Positions 1 to 9,055 of a stretch of DNA of 64,000 nucleotides are shown here, in pieces; within the stretch, counting starts at the first letter, position 1; each line of letters opens with the position of its first letter. The stretch is from Bacteroidales bacterium (GTDB lineage: Bacteria > Bacteroidota > Bacteroidia > Bacteroidales > Prolixibacteraceae). A model generated the notes under the pieces. It searched no databases. It was given only the letters and a program-made list of their open reading frames with translations, and had not been told where the DNA came from. The translations under genes were made by a program, and so were the position numbers. The DNA lies in contig JAAYDJ010000032.1 in NCBI GenBank assembly GCA_012729335.1, positions 1 through 64,000 on the forward strand. Direction: 5' to 3'.

Positions 1-134
1 GAGTCGGGAATCATGAATCTTGAATGTGGGAGTCGGGAATCTTAAGTCTTGAGTCTTAAGTCTTAAGTCTTGAATCGGGGATCTTGAATCTTGAGTCTGG
101 AATCCGGAATCCGGAATCCGGAATCCGGAATTGG
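1..134. repeat. 7-nt period short tandem array (left-edge array 1)
   Basis: About 19 degenerate heptamers follow each other without gaps, of the forms gaatctt, taagtct, tgagtct and ggaatcc, ending with four near-identical ggaatcc units. The array runs off the left edge of the window. The same heptamer family recurs, on the other strand, at 52981-53165. It has no credible coding potential and no spacer/repeat architecture. Confidence 0.85.
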
Positions 135-196
135 AAAGAGGGAGTCCTGAATAGGAAAAGGCTGAAGATCAACATGTCTGAGTATCAGAATTTTCG

Positions 197-420
197 GATA
201 TCAGAATGTGAGAACATCAGAATGTGAGAATATCAGGATATTAGGTTATTAGGATGTCAGAATGTGAGAATATCAGGATATTAGGTTATTAGGATGTCAG
301 AATGTGAGAATATCAGGATATCAAAATATCAGGATGTCAGAATGTGAGAATATCAGGATATCAGGAAGTCAGAATATCAGGATGTCAGAATGTGAAGATG
401 TCAGGGCATCAGTAAGTCAG
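197..420. repeat. 8-nt period tandem array (left-edge array 2)
   Basis: Exactly 28 consecutive octamers can be read, built from variants gatatcag, aatgtgag, aatatcag, gatattag, gttattag and gatgtcag. A five-octamer block (aatgtgag, aatatcag, gatattag, gttattag, gatgtcag) occurs twice in a row, so higher-order duplication has occurred. It ends 33 nt before the stop codon of the minus-strand sensor gene. Any ORF through it is a by-product of the repeat. Confidence 0.88.
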
Positions 421-452
421 AGGGGCTGGAGAGGAGGGGGGGTGGGAAGTGG

Positions 453-3400
453 TCAGGTTTCCCTTGGGGGAGAATCGGCGTATTCGGTCGCGCTCATGCC
501 GAATTTTTGCCGGAAGCATTTGCGGAAGTGGGAGACGTCGCGGAACCCGGTGGCCCAGGCGATTTCAGAGACGTTCATGGTCTTCTGGAGAAGGAGTTGT
601 GCGGCCCGTTTAAGGCGGATGTCACGGATGAATTCTTTGACGGTCATATCGGTCAGGGCGCTCAGCTTGCGATAGAGTTGCATGCGGCTGACACCTGCTT
701 CGGCCGCAAACCGTTCGATGTCGAGGTCAGGGTCGGCAATGTGGTTTTCCACGATTTCCACGATCTTCTTCAGGAACCGCTCTTCGTGGGTGGTAATCAG
801 TATGTTTTTCGGCTGCAGGACCACCTCGCCGGAATACTTTTCCTTGAGCGACTGCCTGATGGAGAGGATGTTTTCGATTTTCGTCTGCAGGATGGAGAGG
901 TCGAAGGGCTTGACGATATAGTCGTCGGCGCCGATGGTAAGGCCTTCCATTTCGTTTTCCCGTGAATTGAGGGCGGTAAGCAGGATCACCGGAATGTGGG
1001 AGGTGCGTTCGTCGTTTTTGACCCGCCGGAGGAGTTCATAGCCGTCGGTGCCGGGCATCATGATGTCGCACAGGATGATGTCGGGTACCGATTTAAGGGC
1101 TTCTTCCCATCCCTTTTGCCCGTCGGAGGCTTCCACCACGGTGTAGAGCGATTCAAAATGGGTGCGGACAAATTGTCTGACATCGGCATTGTCTTCGACC
1201 ACCAGCAGGATTTTATCGCGGTACCGGCCCTCCTCTTCAGGCGGAGAAAAACCTCCGTTTCTGGTATGATCCTGCCTTTCTTCGCAAGGTTCCGTCACAG
1301 GAAGACTTTCGGTTTCGAGATAGGGGAGCCTGACCGTAAACCGGGAACCCTGACCAGGTTTGCTGGAGACGAAAATCTCGCCGCCCAGGAGTTTCACCAG
1401 TTCATGGACCAGCGAGAGACCGATGCCTGTTCCCGGAATCTCCGATTTCTCACCCGACTGAAAGAAACGCATGAAGATTTTATCGATTTGGGCGGCAGGG
1501 ATTCCCTTGCCGCTGTCTTTTACGGTGAGTTCAATAAAATGGTCAGAGAGGTCGCTTCCCTCCCGCACGCTCTGGCTGCTGTCGGCCACGAGCGCCAGCG
1601 ATACCGTTACCCGCCCCTCCCTGTCGGTGAACTTGAAAGCATTCGAAAGGAGGTTGGTGAGGATCTTTTCGGTTTTATCGGCATCAAAACGGCAGTGGAT
1701 CTGATGTACCAGGGAGTTGAAGGCGTAGCGGATCTCTTTTTCTCTGGCCATGTGGTCGAACTGGGCCACGATGCCCTGCACGAAAGAGACGAGTTCCCCG
1801 TCGGTAAGGTCGGGTTTAAGGCTTCCCGATTCTAGCTTCCTGAAGTCGAGGATCTGGTTGATAAGCTGGTTGAGCTGGCGGGCATTCCTGTGCATGATTT
1901 CCAGAAGGGAATCGACCTGTTCGGGAGGCACCTGGTGGTGGCGAATCTTCTCGAGCGGTCCCAGGATGAGGGTCAGCGGGGTTCTGATCTCATGGGAAAT
2001 GTTGGTAAAGAACCGTAGTTTCAGCATGTCGAATTCATGGAGCTTCCGGGCTTTGATCCGTTCAAAGGCGAGTTCATTTTTAAGTTTTTCCCTGTTGATC
2101 ATAAACCTGATCAGGGCGTAGATAAGCAGGGAGAGAACCAGGAAGGTGAGCAGTTTGAAAAGGCCAGTTTTCCAGAAAGGAGGGAGAATTCTGATTTGCA
2201 GGGCGATGTCGTTTCCGGCATCGGGTACCCCGGGAATGACGCTTTTCACCCGGAAGAGGTAATCGCCCGGGTTGAGGTTGGTATAGGTGGCAGAACGCAG
2301 GGGGGAGGGGTCGGTCCAGCTGTTGTCGAAACCCTCCAGGAAGTAGGAATAGAGGTTGTTCTGGGAGTTGATGTAGTTCAGTGCGGCGAACTCGATGGTA
2401 ATGACCTTCTGGTCGAAGGGCAGGCTGATGGAGCGTGTTTCGGTGATGCTCCGGGGGAGCACCGGTTTACGGCCGCTGCCGATCTCCACCCTTTTATTGA
2501 ACAGCCTGAGTTCGGTCAGCACCATAGGGGCACCGGCCTCATGGGTGATCACCTTCTGGGGATCAAAAATGTTAAATCCCGAGATGCCCCCGAAAAGAAG
2601 CTCTCCGGAGGCGGTCTTCAGGGCAGCCCCGTAGTTGAACTGGCTGTTCTGGAGGCCGTCCTTTCCGGAGAAGGTCTGAAAGTACCCGGTTTCGGGGTTG
2701 AACCGGGAGAGGCCGTTGGTGGTCCCGATCCAAAGGAAGCGGCCATGGTCTTCAAGGAGGCTAACCACCTGGTTGTTGGCGAGCCCGTCGGCTTCCGTGA
2801 AACAGCGGAGGGCTCCCTTTTCCGCGGAATAGAGGGCAATGCCCCGCGTCAGGGTGGCGATCCATATCCTCCCCGAGGAGTCCTGCAGGAAATCGCGGGT
2901 ATATTCGGGATACCTGATGAAGCTCCGGGAGCGCGGATTATAAATAATAAGTTCCTCACGGGCGCCGATCCAGAGGTGGCCGTCACGGTCCTCACTGATC
3001 CAGTTGACCTGGACCTCCTCCCCCAGTTCTCTGAAACGGGAGAACTTCCGGGTCACAGGATCATACAGGTCCATCCCTGAGGTGGTTCCCGCCCAGATCT
3101 GCCCCCGGCTGTCGCGAAAGAGGCACCATACCCGGTCGTCTGACAGGGAACTTTCGTCTCCCGGAATGTTCCGGAGGTGGACGATCCTGCCCGTTTGCTG
3201 GTCCAGCAGATTGATCCCTCCCCGGAAGGTGGCAATCATCAGGCCACCATGTCCGTCTTCCAGAAAATCCTTGATACAGTTGGAAGAGAGGGTCCGGGGG
3301 TTTCCGGGGGAATGTACGAGGTAGTCGAAGATCTGGGTGCCGGGATCATAGATGTTGACTCCGCCATCTTCGGTGCCGATCCAGATTTTTCCTCCGGGAC

Positions 3401-4523
3401 CGATATGAAAGGCCCAGATCTCGTTGCTGTTAAGATAGCGCCGGTCGTGGGGCATGGCCCTGAAATTCCTGAACTGTTGTTTGTTGTGGATCAGGAAATT
3501 GATGCCTGTGCGGGTGCCTATCCAGGTATCGCCATGGCGGTCGTGGAAGATGTCAAGGACCGAATTCCCGGAGAGACTGCGGGCTTCGCGTTCATCGTGG
3601 GCGTAATAACCGGTGATCCCCTTTCCCGGGGTATAGATATAAAGGCCTCCGCGGGTGCCGATCCAATAGTCACCTTTCCGGTCGCGGGCAATGGCTCTGA
3701 CCGTGCGGCTCCTGTTATTGGCCGTGTCGGGCAGGAAATGGCTTTCCAGCCGTCCATCACGGTCAAAGATAAACACCCCGTTGTCATAGGTCCCGGCCCA
3801 GATCTTCCCGTCGTCATCGGTGAAAAGGCTCCACACCTCTTCGTTGTGGGAGGGGGGCACTGGCAGGGGATAGGCCTCGGTTTCCAGGGAGGCGGTATCG
3901 AGGAGAAAAATGCCCCGGTTGGTACCCAGCCAAAGTTTGCCGTGGTGACCGAAGGTCATGACCCTGACAAAGGCGGGGGCGAAGGGTCGGCTTCCCGGTT
4001 TCTGCACGGGCTCGATGCGTGTGAGTTCCTTCCCGGGGCGATAACGCCATACCCCGTTGTCGGTGCCGATCCACAGCCGCTGCTGTTCATCTTCTCTGAC
4101 CTCGTTCACCGAGATATTTTCGGGAACGGCTTCCCCGAAGGCCCTGAAGACAGGGATGAAAGTCTCCTTTTCCCTGTCGAAGAGGTTAAGACCGCCGTTT
4201 TCGGTTCCGGCGTAGAGGTTACCCCGGGAGTCTTCGCAGAGGGTCCTCACCAGGTTCCCCCGCAGGGAGGCGGAATCACCGGGTTTGCTGACGAACCTGG
4301 TAAACCGGTAGCCGTCAAAACGGCTGATTCCCTGGCTGGTGCCGAACCACATAAAGCCCCTTTTGTCCTGGTAGATGCATTGCACCTGGTTGTTGCTCAG
4401 TCCGTCCTCCTGGGAGAAAAACTCGAAACTGAAGGTGTTCCCCTGTGCCGGGGCGTTGAAGAAACCGGCCATCGCTGAGGTCAGGAAAGCCAGGAAGAGC
4501 AGTAACGTGGTTTTGCTTTTCAA
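453..4523 (-). CDS. Hybrid two-component system sensor/regulator (HTCS)
   Basis: A 1356-residue one-protein signalling system. A signal peptide (about residues 1-28) is followed by two seven-bladed-type Reg_prop sensor propellers with repeated FMWFGT, LWIGT and IWAGT motifs, a Y_Y_Y domain (about 700-765) and one membrane segment (about 775-800). The cytoplasmic part has a HisKA domain with H-box NISHEIRTPL, a HATPase domain with GTGIGLSLVHEL, a receiver with phospho-acceptor Asp in CDIMMPG, and a C-terminal AraC-type helix-turn-helix. Such HTCS proteins bind an oligosaccharide in the periplasm and activate a nearby PUL. No PUL lies next to it inside the window, so its target is probably to the left of position 1 or distant. 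All catalytic motifs are intact. Confidence 0.95.
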   Translation of the reverse strand: MKSKTTLLLFLAFLTSAMAGFFNAPAQGNTFSFEFFSQEDGLSNNQVQCIYQDKRGFMWFGTSQGISRFDGYRFTRFVSKPGDSASLRGNLVRTLCEDSRGNLYAGTENGGLNLFDREKETFIPVFRAFGEAVPENISVNEVREDEQQRLWIGTDNGVWRYRPGKELTRIEPVQKPGSRPFAPAFVRVMTFGHHGKLWLGTNRGIFLLDTASLETEAYPLPVPPSHNEEVWSLFTDDDGKIWAGTYDNGVFIFDRDGRLESHFLPDTANNRSRTVRAIARDRKGDYWIGTRGGLYIYTPGKGITGYYAHDEREARSLSGNSVLDIFHDRHGDTWIGTRTGINFLIHNKQQFRNFRAMPHDRRYLNSNEIWAFHIGPGGKIWIGTEDGGVNIYDPGTQIFDYLVHSPGNPRTLSSNCIKDFLEDGHGGLMIATFRGGINLLDQQTGRIVHLRNIPGDESSLSDDRVWCLFRDSRGQIWAGTTSGMDLYDPVTRKFSRFRELGEEVQVNWISEDRDGHLWIGAREELIIYNPRSRSFIRYPEYTRDFLQDSSGRIWIATLTRGIALYSAEKGALRCFTEADGLANNQVVSLLEDHGRFLWIGTTNGLSRFNPETGYFQTFSGKDGLQNSQFNYGAALKTASGELLFGGISGFNIFDPQKVITHEAGAPMVLTELRLFNKRVEIGSGRKPVLPRSITETRSISLPFDQKVITIEFAALNYINSQNNLYSYFLEGFDNSWTDPSPLRSATYTNLNPGDYLFRVKSVIPGVPDAGNDIALQIRILPPFWKTGLFKLLTFLVLSLLIYALIRFMINREKLKNELAFERIKARKLHEFDMLKLRFFTNISHEIRTPLTLILGPLEKIRHHQVPPEQVDSLLEIMHRNARQLNQLINQILDFRKLESGSLKPDLTDGELVSFVQGIVAQFDHMAREKEIRYAFNSLVHQIHCRFDADKTEKILTNLLSNAFKFTDREGRVTVSLALVADSSQSVREGSDLSDHFIELTVKDSGKGIPAAQIDKIFMRFFQSGEKSEIPGTGIGLSLVHELVKLLGGEIFVSSKPGQGSRFTVRLPYLETESLPVTEPCEERQDHTRNGGFSPPEEEGRYRDKILLVVEDNADVRQFVRTHFESLYTVVEASDGQKGWEEALKSVPDIILCDIMMPGTDGYELLRRVKNDERTSHIPVILLTALNSRENEMEGLTIGADDYIVKPFDLSILQTKIENILSIRQSLKEKYSGEVVLQPKNILITTHEERFLKKIVEIVENHIADPDLDIERFAAEAGVSRMQLYRKLSALTDMTVKEFIRDIRLKRAAQLLLQKTMNVSEIAWATGFRDVSHFRKCFRQKFGMSATEYADSPPRET

Positions 4524-4695
4524 GAGAGTTCAGTATAAAGGTTGCCAGGCCCACAGCCCAATCCTGCATCCCGGTACTGCTGAGTGTGTTAACACAGAAA
4601 TGGGCTTGAAGTGCCGCAGCCCGGCTGTGCGCACCTTCCTGCAGGGCAGGCCGGGGGATGGCCACCCGTTTTCAGGGGTGAAATTACAAAAAAAA
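4524..4695. other. Intergenic region upstream of the HTCS gene
   Basis: These 172 nt between two minus-strand genes probably hold the promoter of the HTCS gene. I found no clear TTTG/TAnnTTTG promoter and no hairpin followed by a T-run. Confidence 0.4.
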
Positions 4696-5277
4696 TCACG
4701 GCATTTGGTCAGGGCCGAGGATCAATCTGAAGGTTTGGGCGATCCTGCGGCTCTCCTCCAGTGACCTGACCGGGGAAAGTCCCAGCCTTTCGCGCCGGAT
4801 CCGGTTGATGAACGGAGTCGACCTTTCAAGAGGTTGGTTCGCATCGGTGAGGGAGAGCGGATCTGTGAGGGACCACAGAAGGGCCACTATGGTTTTAACG
4901 TGGCTGGCCTTCACCCTTTGCACCAACGGCTGATGTCGCGCCGGATGAATGTGCGCAAGGCCATCATGCCCGCTCTCCCTGACCACCCACCGGGAACCAT
5001 CGGAAAGCTCAAAGCTCCGGTAACCTTTTTTCCCCAGCCAGGTGCGCAGTTGCTCCCGGTCAGCAGTACCGTTCCTGATCAGGATCTGGCTGATTCCCCC
5101 GAGAATGGCCGCTACTGGCAGCAATCCGGCATAAAGATCAAACTGGTTATTTCCCAGTTTCAGCAGCTCCTCTGCCACCCGGGGCCATTCCAACGCTTTC
5201 CAGCGGTAGATTTCTTCCCGCAGAAATCCCAGATGGTGCTTCAGAGCGTTGAATCTGATGTCACTGTTCTCACGCAT
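4696..5277 (-). CDS. Hypothetical protein, about 193 aa
   Basis: I do not recognise the family. The frame can be opened at a TTG ten codons upstream, but the ATG at 5277 (MRENSDIRF) is preferred. The protein is soluble-looking, without signal peptide, with a short hydrophobic stretch (YAGLLPVAAILGGISQ) near residues 50-65 and a basic C-terminal half (INRIRRERLGL). It stands alone between the HTCS gene and a divergent aminotransferase, with no operon partner. The ORF is long and uninterrupted and opposite-strand frames are less plausible, so it is likely real, but no function can be given. Confidence 0.6.
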   Translation of the reverse strand: MRENSDIRFNALKHHLGFLREEIYRWKALEWPRVAEELLKLGNNQFDLYAGLLPVAAILGGISQILIRNGTADREQLRTWLGKKGYRSFELSDGSRWVVRESGHDGLAHIHPARHQPLVQRVKASHVKTIVALLWSLTDPLSLTDANQPLERSTPFINRIRRERLGLSPVRSLEESRRIAQTFRLILGPDQMP

Positions 5278-5448
5278 ACCGGCAGCAGCAGGACCTGGGG
5301 TGATCAAAAGGGCTCAAAATAACCTTTGCAGAAGGTCCCAATCAAATTTATGGCGATTTTTCCAAGCCCGGGCGTGATGTTCTGCGTTTCTTGCCAAAAT
5401 GGTTAACTTTGATGGGAGAACAGGGAAACTGGTAGGGTTAAACTGTAT

Positions 5449-6261
5449 ATGAAGCGCATGATACAACAGAGGTATTATATAGAGGATCTGGCGGTCAGGG
5501 AGGTGACGGCTTACATTCCCCCCACAGGGGTGGAGATATACGAGGTGGTCAGGGTAATGGAAGGGGTTCCGTTGTTTCTGGAAGACCATATTGCCCGGTT
5601 TTTTCATTCGGCGTGGCTTTGTCATCTGGAGATTCCCCTGGAGACGGAGACCATTGTCAGGTTGATGCGTGAGTTGACGGCCGTCAACGGCGTGAAGGAG
5701 GGGAATATCCGTTTCTCCTGGAGCTGGCGGCCAACAGGTAAGTTTCTGGCTGGTTTCATTCCGCACCACTACCCCGGGGAGGAGGAGTACCGCCGTGGGG
5801 TGTCGTGTGGTCTGCTGGAAGCAGAACGTCATGATCCCAATGCCAAGGTGGTCCAGGCCGGCTTGCGGCAGGAAGCCGACCGGATGATCAGGGAGGAAGG
5901 GTGGTACGAGGTATTGCTGGTGGACCGGTATGGCCATATCACCGAGGGAAGCCGTTCCAATCTCTTTTTTGTGAAGGAGGGGATACTCCTGACAGCACCG
6001 GCAGATGAAGTCCTGCCTGGCATTACCCGGCAGAAGGTGCTGGAGTTGATCCAAAAGGAGGGATTCAGGGTGGAAACCCGCAGTCTGGCCCTGGAGGAAC
6101 TGCCGCAGGCCGAGGCCGCCTTCCTTACGGGGACCTCCCCGAGGGTGCTGCCGCTCTGCCGGGCAGGGCAATTCTCCTTCTTCCCGGCCCATCCGCTGGT
6201 GAACCGGCTGGCTGAAGCCTATAACCTGCTGATCCACTCCTACATCGAAGAGAACCGGTAG
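5449..6261 (+). CDS. Aminotransferase class IV (BCAT / D-amino-acid aminotransferase / ADC lyase family)
   Basis: A PLP-dependent fold-type IV enzyme of 270 residues, the usual length for PabC-like or BCAT-like members. It has the N-terminal element with YEVVRVMEGVPLFLEDH, the presumed PLP-lysine region (NAKVVQAGLRQEADRM, near residue 130) and the family signature ITEGSRSNLFFV followed by PADEVLPGITRQ. The family transfers amino groups between amino acids and 2-oxo acids, or releases pyruvate from aminodeoxychorismate; the substrate cannot be settled from motifs. The start at 5449 (MKRMIQQ) is used; ATG 5458 is an alternative. It is a single gene with no pathway neighbours. Confidence 0.88.
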   Translation: MKRMIQQRYYIEDLAVREVTAYIPPTGVEIYEVVRVMEGVPLFLEDHIARFFHSAWLCHLEIPLETETIVRLMRELTAVNGVKEGNIRFSWSWRPTGKFLAGFIPHHYPGEEEYRRGVSCGLLEAERHDPNAKVVQAGLRQEADRMIREEGWYEVLLVDRYGHITEGSRSNLFFVKEGILLTAPADEVLPGITRQKVLELIQKEGFRVETRSLALEELPQAEAAFLTGTSPRVLPLCRAGQFSFFPAHPLVNRLAEAYNLLIHSYIEENR

Positions 6262-6388
6262 CTGAAGGGGACCCCGATGATTCGTGTGACTGTTCCGGAG
6301 GCGGAGCGGCTTTACAGCCTGGCGCTTCCGGTCATGCACTACAGGTGTAATCTGCTGAACGAAAGCACCGAACGCTTCCCGGAGTCAT

Positions 6389-7534
6389 TTATTTTACCTT
6401 GACCAGCGGGAGGGTTTTCCCTCCGGAAGAGGTGGTGGCCCGCAAGTAGTAGATGCCTTGGGGCAGCTGTTCCAGGTGAAGCTTCTCTCCGTCGCGCATT
6501 TCAGGGAGATCCATCAACAGCTGACCGCCGGAATTGAACAGCTGCACGCGGAATGACGAGGATCCCGGGTATCCGATACGGACTTCTCCGGTGAAAGGAT
6601 TGGGATAGGCTGCCACTTCCGCTGCCAGTTGCCTGGAAATCGCTGTGGTGCCCGGATAATTAAAGGTTAACCTGGAGATATTCATCCACTCCGATTCTCC
6701 GGGGTTCCATTCCTGACCGACCATCTGCCAGATCTTTCCGTTTTTGTAAGCGTACATTTCCTTTGCGCTGTTCACCCACGTTCCCTGGTCGTATCCCTGG
6801 TCCACCACCTCCATGATCGTGCCATCGCCGTTGTAATTGTGAAGGGACCTGCTTTCGGAAATCCAGTTTTGCCCGTCAAAAACCTCAAACAGGATCGTGG
6901 CGACCACTTTCCGGCCGTTTTCAGTCTTGTACCCGTAACTGTTTCTGCTCGCGTCCTGAAAAGTAGGGCTTCCGTCGACCCTGGTCCGGTAAGTGCTTCT
7001 GCTTTCAGTACCATCGGTATTGTATTCGTAAATCTCCTCGCTGTAATCCTCCATCGTTCCGGTGAAGAAGCTGAGGCTTCTCACAAGTTCCCGTGTCAGC
7101 TGTCCTGAGCTGTTGTAAGTGTAAGCAATAGAGGAATATTCCATCCACTCCGGATCGGCAAACATGAAGATGGTCTGCGTCAGGATATCCCTGGAGGAGT
7201 TGTAGGTGTAGGTGGTTTTGATGCTGTTTATCCAGCCCTCCGCATCTTCGTCCCACATTTTGGTCAGAGTTTCTTTCACGGTGTGGTCGCTGTGGAGGGT
7301 GTAAGTCGTGATGGAATAGTCGACCCATTTGGCGGCGACAGTATCCCATGCAGCCAGGGTCGATTTGGTGATGTACCCGTCCTGGTCAAATTCGTTGGTG
7401 GTCAGCACCTGGTTCCGCCAGGTATTGTTCGCCCATTCTTCACCCAAAACCGTGAGATAATCTGTCCACTGGGCCGATGAGAAACCGGGGACGAAAAGTA
7501 CAAGCCAAAAAAAGAGGTAGAATTTTGTCTTCAT
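6389..7534 (-). CDS. Secreted protein with T9SS type A C-terminal sorting domain
   Basis: About 381 residues from the ATG at 7534 (MKTKFYLFFWLVLF), which gives a clean signal peptide ending near FSSAQ; an upstream ATG at 7594 would bury that signal. The central part consists of repeated short beta-strand units with tyrosine-rich motifs (TTYTYN, IAYTYN, EEIYEYN, NSYGYK, SLHNYN), reminiscent of RHS/YD-like strand repeats. The C-terminus carries the T9SS sorting domain: YPNPFTGEVRIGYP, then LFNSGGQLL and LPQGIYYLRA. It should cross the outer membrane through the Por machinery and be surface-attached or released. Its role is unknown. Confidence 0.85.
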   Translation of the reverse strand: MKTKFYLFFWLVLFVPGFSSAQWTDYLTVLGEEWANNTWRNQVLTTNEFDQDGYITKSTLAAWDTVAAKWVDYSITTYTLHSDHTVKETLTKMWDEDAEGWINSIKTTYTYNSSRDILTQTIFMFADPEWMEYSSIAYTYNSSGQLTRELVRSLSFFTGTMEDYSEEIYEYNTDGTESRSTYRTRVDGSPTFQDASRNSYGYKTENGRKVVATILFEVFDGQNWISESRSLHNYNGDGTIMEVVDQGYDQGTWVNSAKEMYAYKNGKIWQMVGQEWNPGESEWMNISRLTFNYPGTTAISRQLAAEVAAYPNPFTGEVRIGYPGSSSFRVQLFNSGGQLLMDLPEMRDGEKLHLEQLPQGIYYLRATTSSGGKTLPLVKVK

Positions 7535-7797
7535 GGTATTATTTATTACATGGTTATCGTTCTTTCCATGAAAAGGAGGTCCGCTGCAGGACAATCACGG
7601 TTGCTCCCGTCTCAGCCTGGAGGAACATTCTGTGGTTCTGCCGGTGAATGCCCCGATGGTGCCGGCCATTTCATTTTTAAAACTTCCAGACAATTTACGA
7701 TTAAAAAATGAAAAGAGTTGCAAAAAACCTTTTTTTCTGCTACTCTCTTCAGGGTAAGTGGATTGACTCCGCAAAGCCTGGTCCTTCAATAAGCTGA
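7535..7797. other. Intergenic region
   Basis: Nothing convincing is seen in these 263 nt. A 64-codon minus-strand frame (7595-7789) lacks family resemblance or upstream signals and was not accepted. The T-rich and A-rich stretches near 7700-7740 could be promoter or terminator material. Confidence 0.4.
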
Positions 7798-8958
7798 TCA
7801 GAGCCGGTCGGTAAGGATGGTGCGGGTCAAACGGCTGTCGATGTCTTTGTTTTCGCCCATGAGGGTATTGCGACGCGCGAACCGGTTTTCGATTTTTCCG
7901 ATGGTGGAATCGGTCACCCCGTATTCTGAGAGGGTAGTGGGGATTCCCATTTGTTCAAAGAATCCGGTGGTGCGGGCGATGGTTTGGTCGATGCGTGCAT
8001 CGGGGGTACCGTCGGTGATGCCCCAGATGCGTTCTCCGTACTGGAGGATTTTGGCTTCTTTCTCCCTGCGGCGGATGTTCATGAGACCGGGGAGGACGAT
8101 GGCCAGGGTACGGGCGTGATCGATCCCGTGGTAGGCGGTGAGTTCATGGCCGATGCCGTGGGTGGCCCAATCCTGGGGTACGCCGACCCCGATAAGCCCG
8201 TTAAGAGCCATGGTGGCGCTCCACATGAAATTGGCGGCGGCCTCGTAATCGGTCCTGTTGGCCAGCACCTTCGGACCCTCCTCAATCAGGGTCTGCAGAA
8301 TGGCCTCGGCCATCCGGTCCTGCAGAGGTGCATTCACCGGAAAGGTCAGGTACTGTTCCATGACGTGAACGAAGGCATCGACCACCCCATTGGCCACCTG
8401 CCGGTCAGGAAGTGTAAAAACGGTCTCGGGATCGAGAATGGAGAAGCGGGGCATCACCGCCGCGGAACCAAAAGACATCTTCTCCTGGGTACTTGTCCTG
8501 GAAATCACTGAATTGCCATTCATTTCCGAACCTGTAGCCGGAAGCGTAAGTACTGTGCCAATTGGCAGTGCCCGGGTAACAGGCGCTTTTTCTTCCCCGG
8601 AAAGAATCTTCCAGGGATCACCATGCTCGTACAGCGCCGCTGCAGCGATGAATTTGGTGCCGTCAAGCACCGATCCCCCTCCGACCGCCAACAAAAAACC
8701 GGTCTGCTCCTTTTTGACCACCTCCAGGGCTTTCATACAGGTTTCATAGGTGGGATTGGCTTCGATCCCCCCGAATTCCACCACATCAAATCCTTCCAGT
8801 GCCTTTTTGACCTGGTCGTAAACCCCGTTTTTAAAGATGCTCCCACCTCCGTAGGTCATCATGATCTTTGTGCCCGAGGGAACCTCTCCCGTCAGTTTTG
8901 CGATGGTCCCTTTCCCGAAGATGATCTTCACCGGGTTCTTGTATTCAAAATTATACAT
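7798..8958 (-). CDS. Iron-containing alcohol dehydrogenase, YqhD-like
   Basis: A 386-residue group III alcohol dehydrogenase that reduces aldehydes with NAD(P)H using an active-site metal. The Rossmann-like N-terminus reads MYNFEYKNPVKIIFGKGTIA, then MTYGGGS and AVGGGSVLDGTKF for nucleotide binding. The metal-binding Asp and His residues are in NGVVDAFVHVMEQY and in HGIGHELTAYHGIDHARTLA. Length and order match E. coli YqhD-type (BDH-like) enzymes. The ATG at 8958 aligns with the usual N-terminus; the longer frame to 8982 adds only MNKSKILH. A TAnnTTTG-type box lies just upstream. Likely role: aldehyde detoxification or fermentative alcohol formation. Confidence 0.92.
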   Translation of the reverse strand: MYNFEYKNPVKIIFGKGTIAKLTGEVPSGTKIMMTYGGGSIFKNGVYDQVKKALEGFDVVEFGGIEANPTYETCMKALEVVKKEQTGFLLAVGGGSVLDGTKFIAAAALYEHGDPWKILSGEEKAPVTRALPIGTVLTLPATGSEMNGNSVISRTSTQEKMSFGSAAVMPRFSILDPETVFTLPDRQVANGVVDAFVHVMEQYLTFPVNAPLQDRMAEAILQTLIEEGPKVLANRTDYEAAANFMWSATMALNGLIGVGVPQDWATHGIGHELTAYHGIDHARTLAIVLPGLMNIRRREKEAKILQYGERIWGITDGTPDARIDQTIARTTGFFEQMGIPTTLSEYGVTDSTIGKIENRFARRNTLMGENKDIDSRLTRTILTDRL

Positions 8959-8990
8959 ATGCAAGATTTTTGATTTGTTCATTAAACACC

Positions 8991-8998
8991 CAAAAGTA
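8991..8998 (-). promoter_or_regulatory. Bacteroidota -7 box for the YqhD-like gene
   Basis: On the minus strand the sequence reads TACTTTTG, a match to TAnnTTTG, 33 nt upstream of the chosen start. No TTTG -33 element is found at the usual distance, so the call rests on the -7 box alone. Confidence 0.4.
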
Positions 8999-9055
8999 GA
9001 AAATGTTTGTAATTTCGCTTAACCGGATTTTGCCGGATGAACGAAAAAGTGACAG

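Noticed and set aside
1-420. CRISPR array
   Set aside because: Units are contiguous 7- or 8-mers with no unique spacers, and there are no cas genes nearby.
304-675. 123-codon plus-strand frame through the octamer array
   Set aside because: Its protein is a periodic translation of the repeat followed by antisense of the HTCS gene; no independent support.
6277-6402. 41-codon plus-strand frame after the aminotransferase gene
   Set aside because: Overlaps the 3' end of the convergent T9SS gene, and no conservation can be judged; may be a remnant but is unsupported.
7595-7789. 64-codon minus-strand frame upstream of the T9SS protein
   Set aside because: Composition is unlike a protein of this genome, no recognisable family, and it sits in a likely promoter region.
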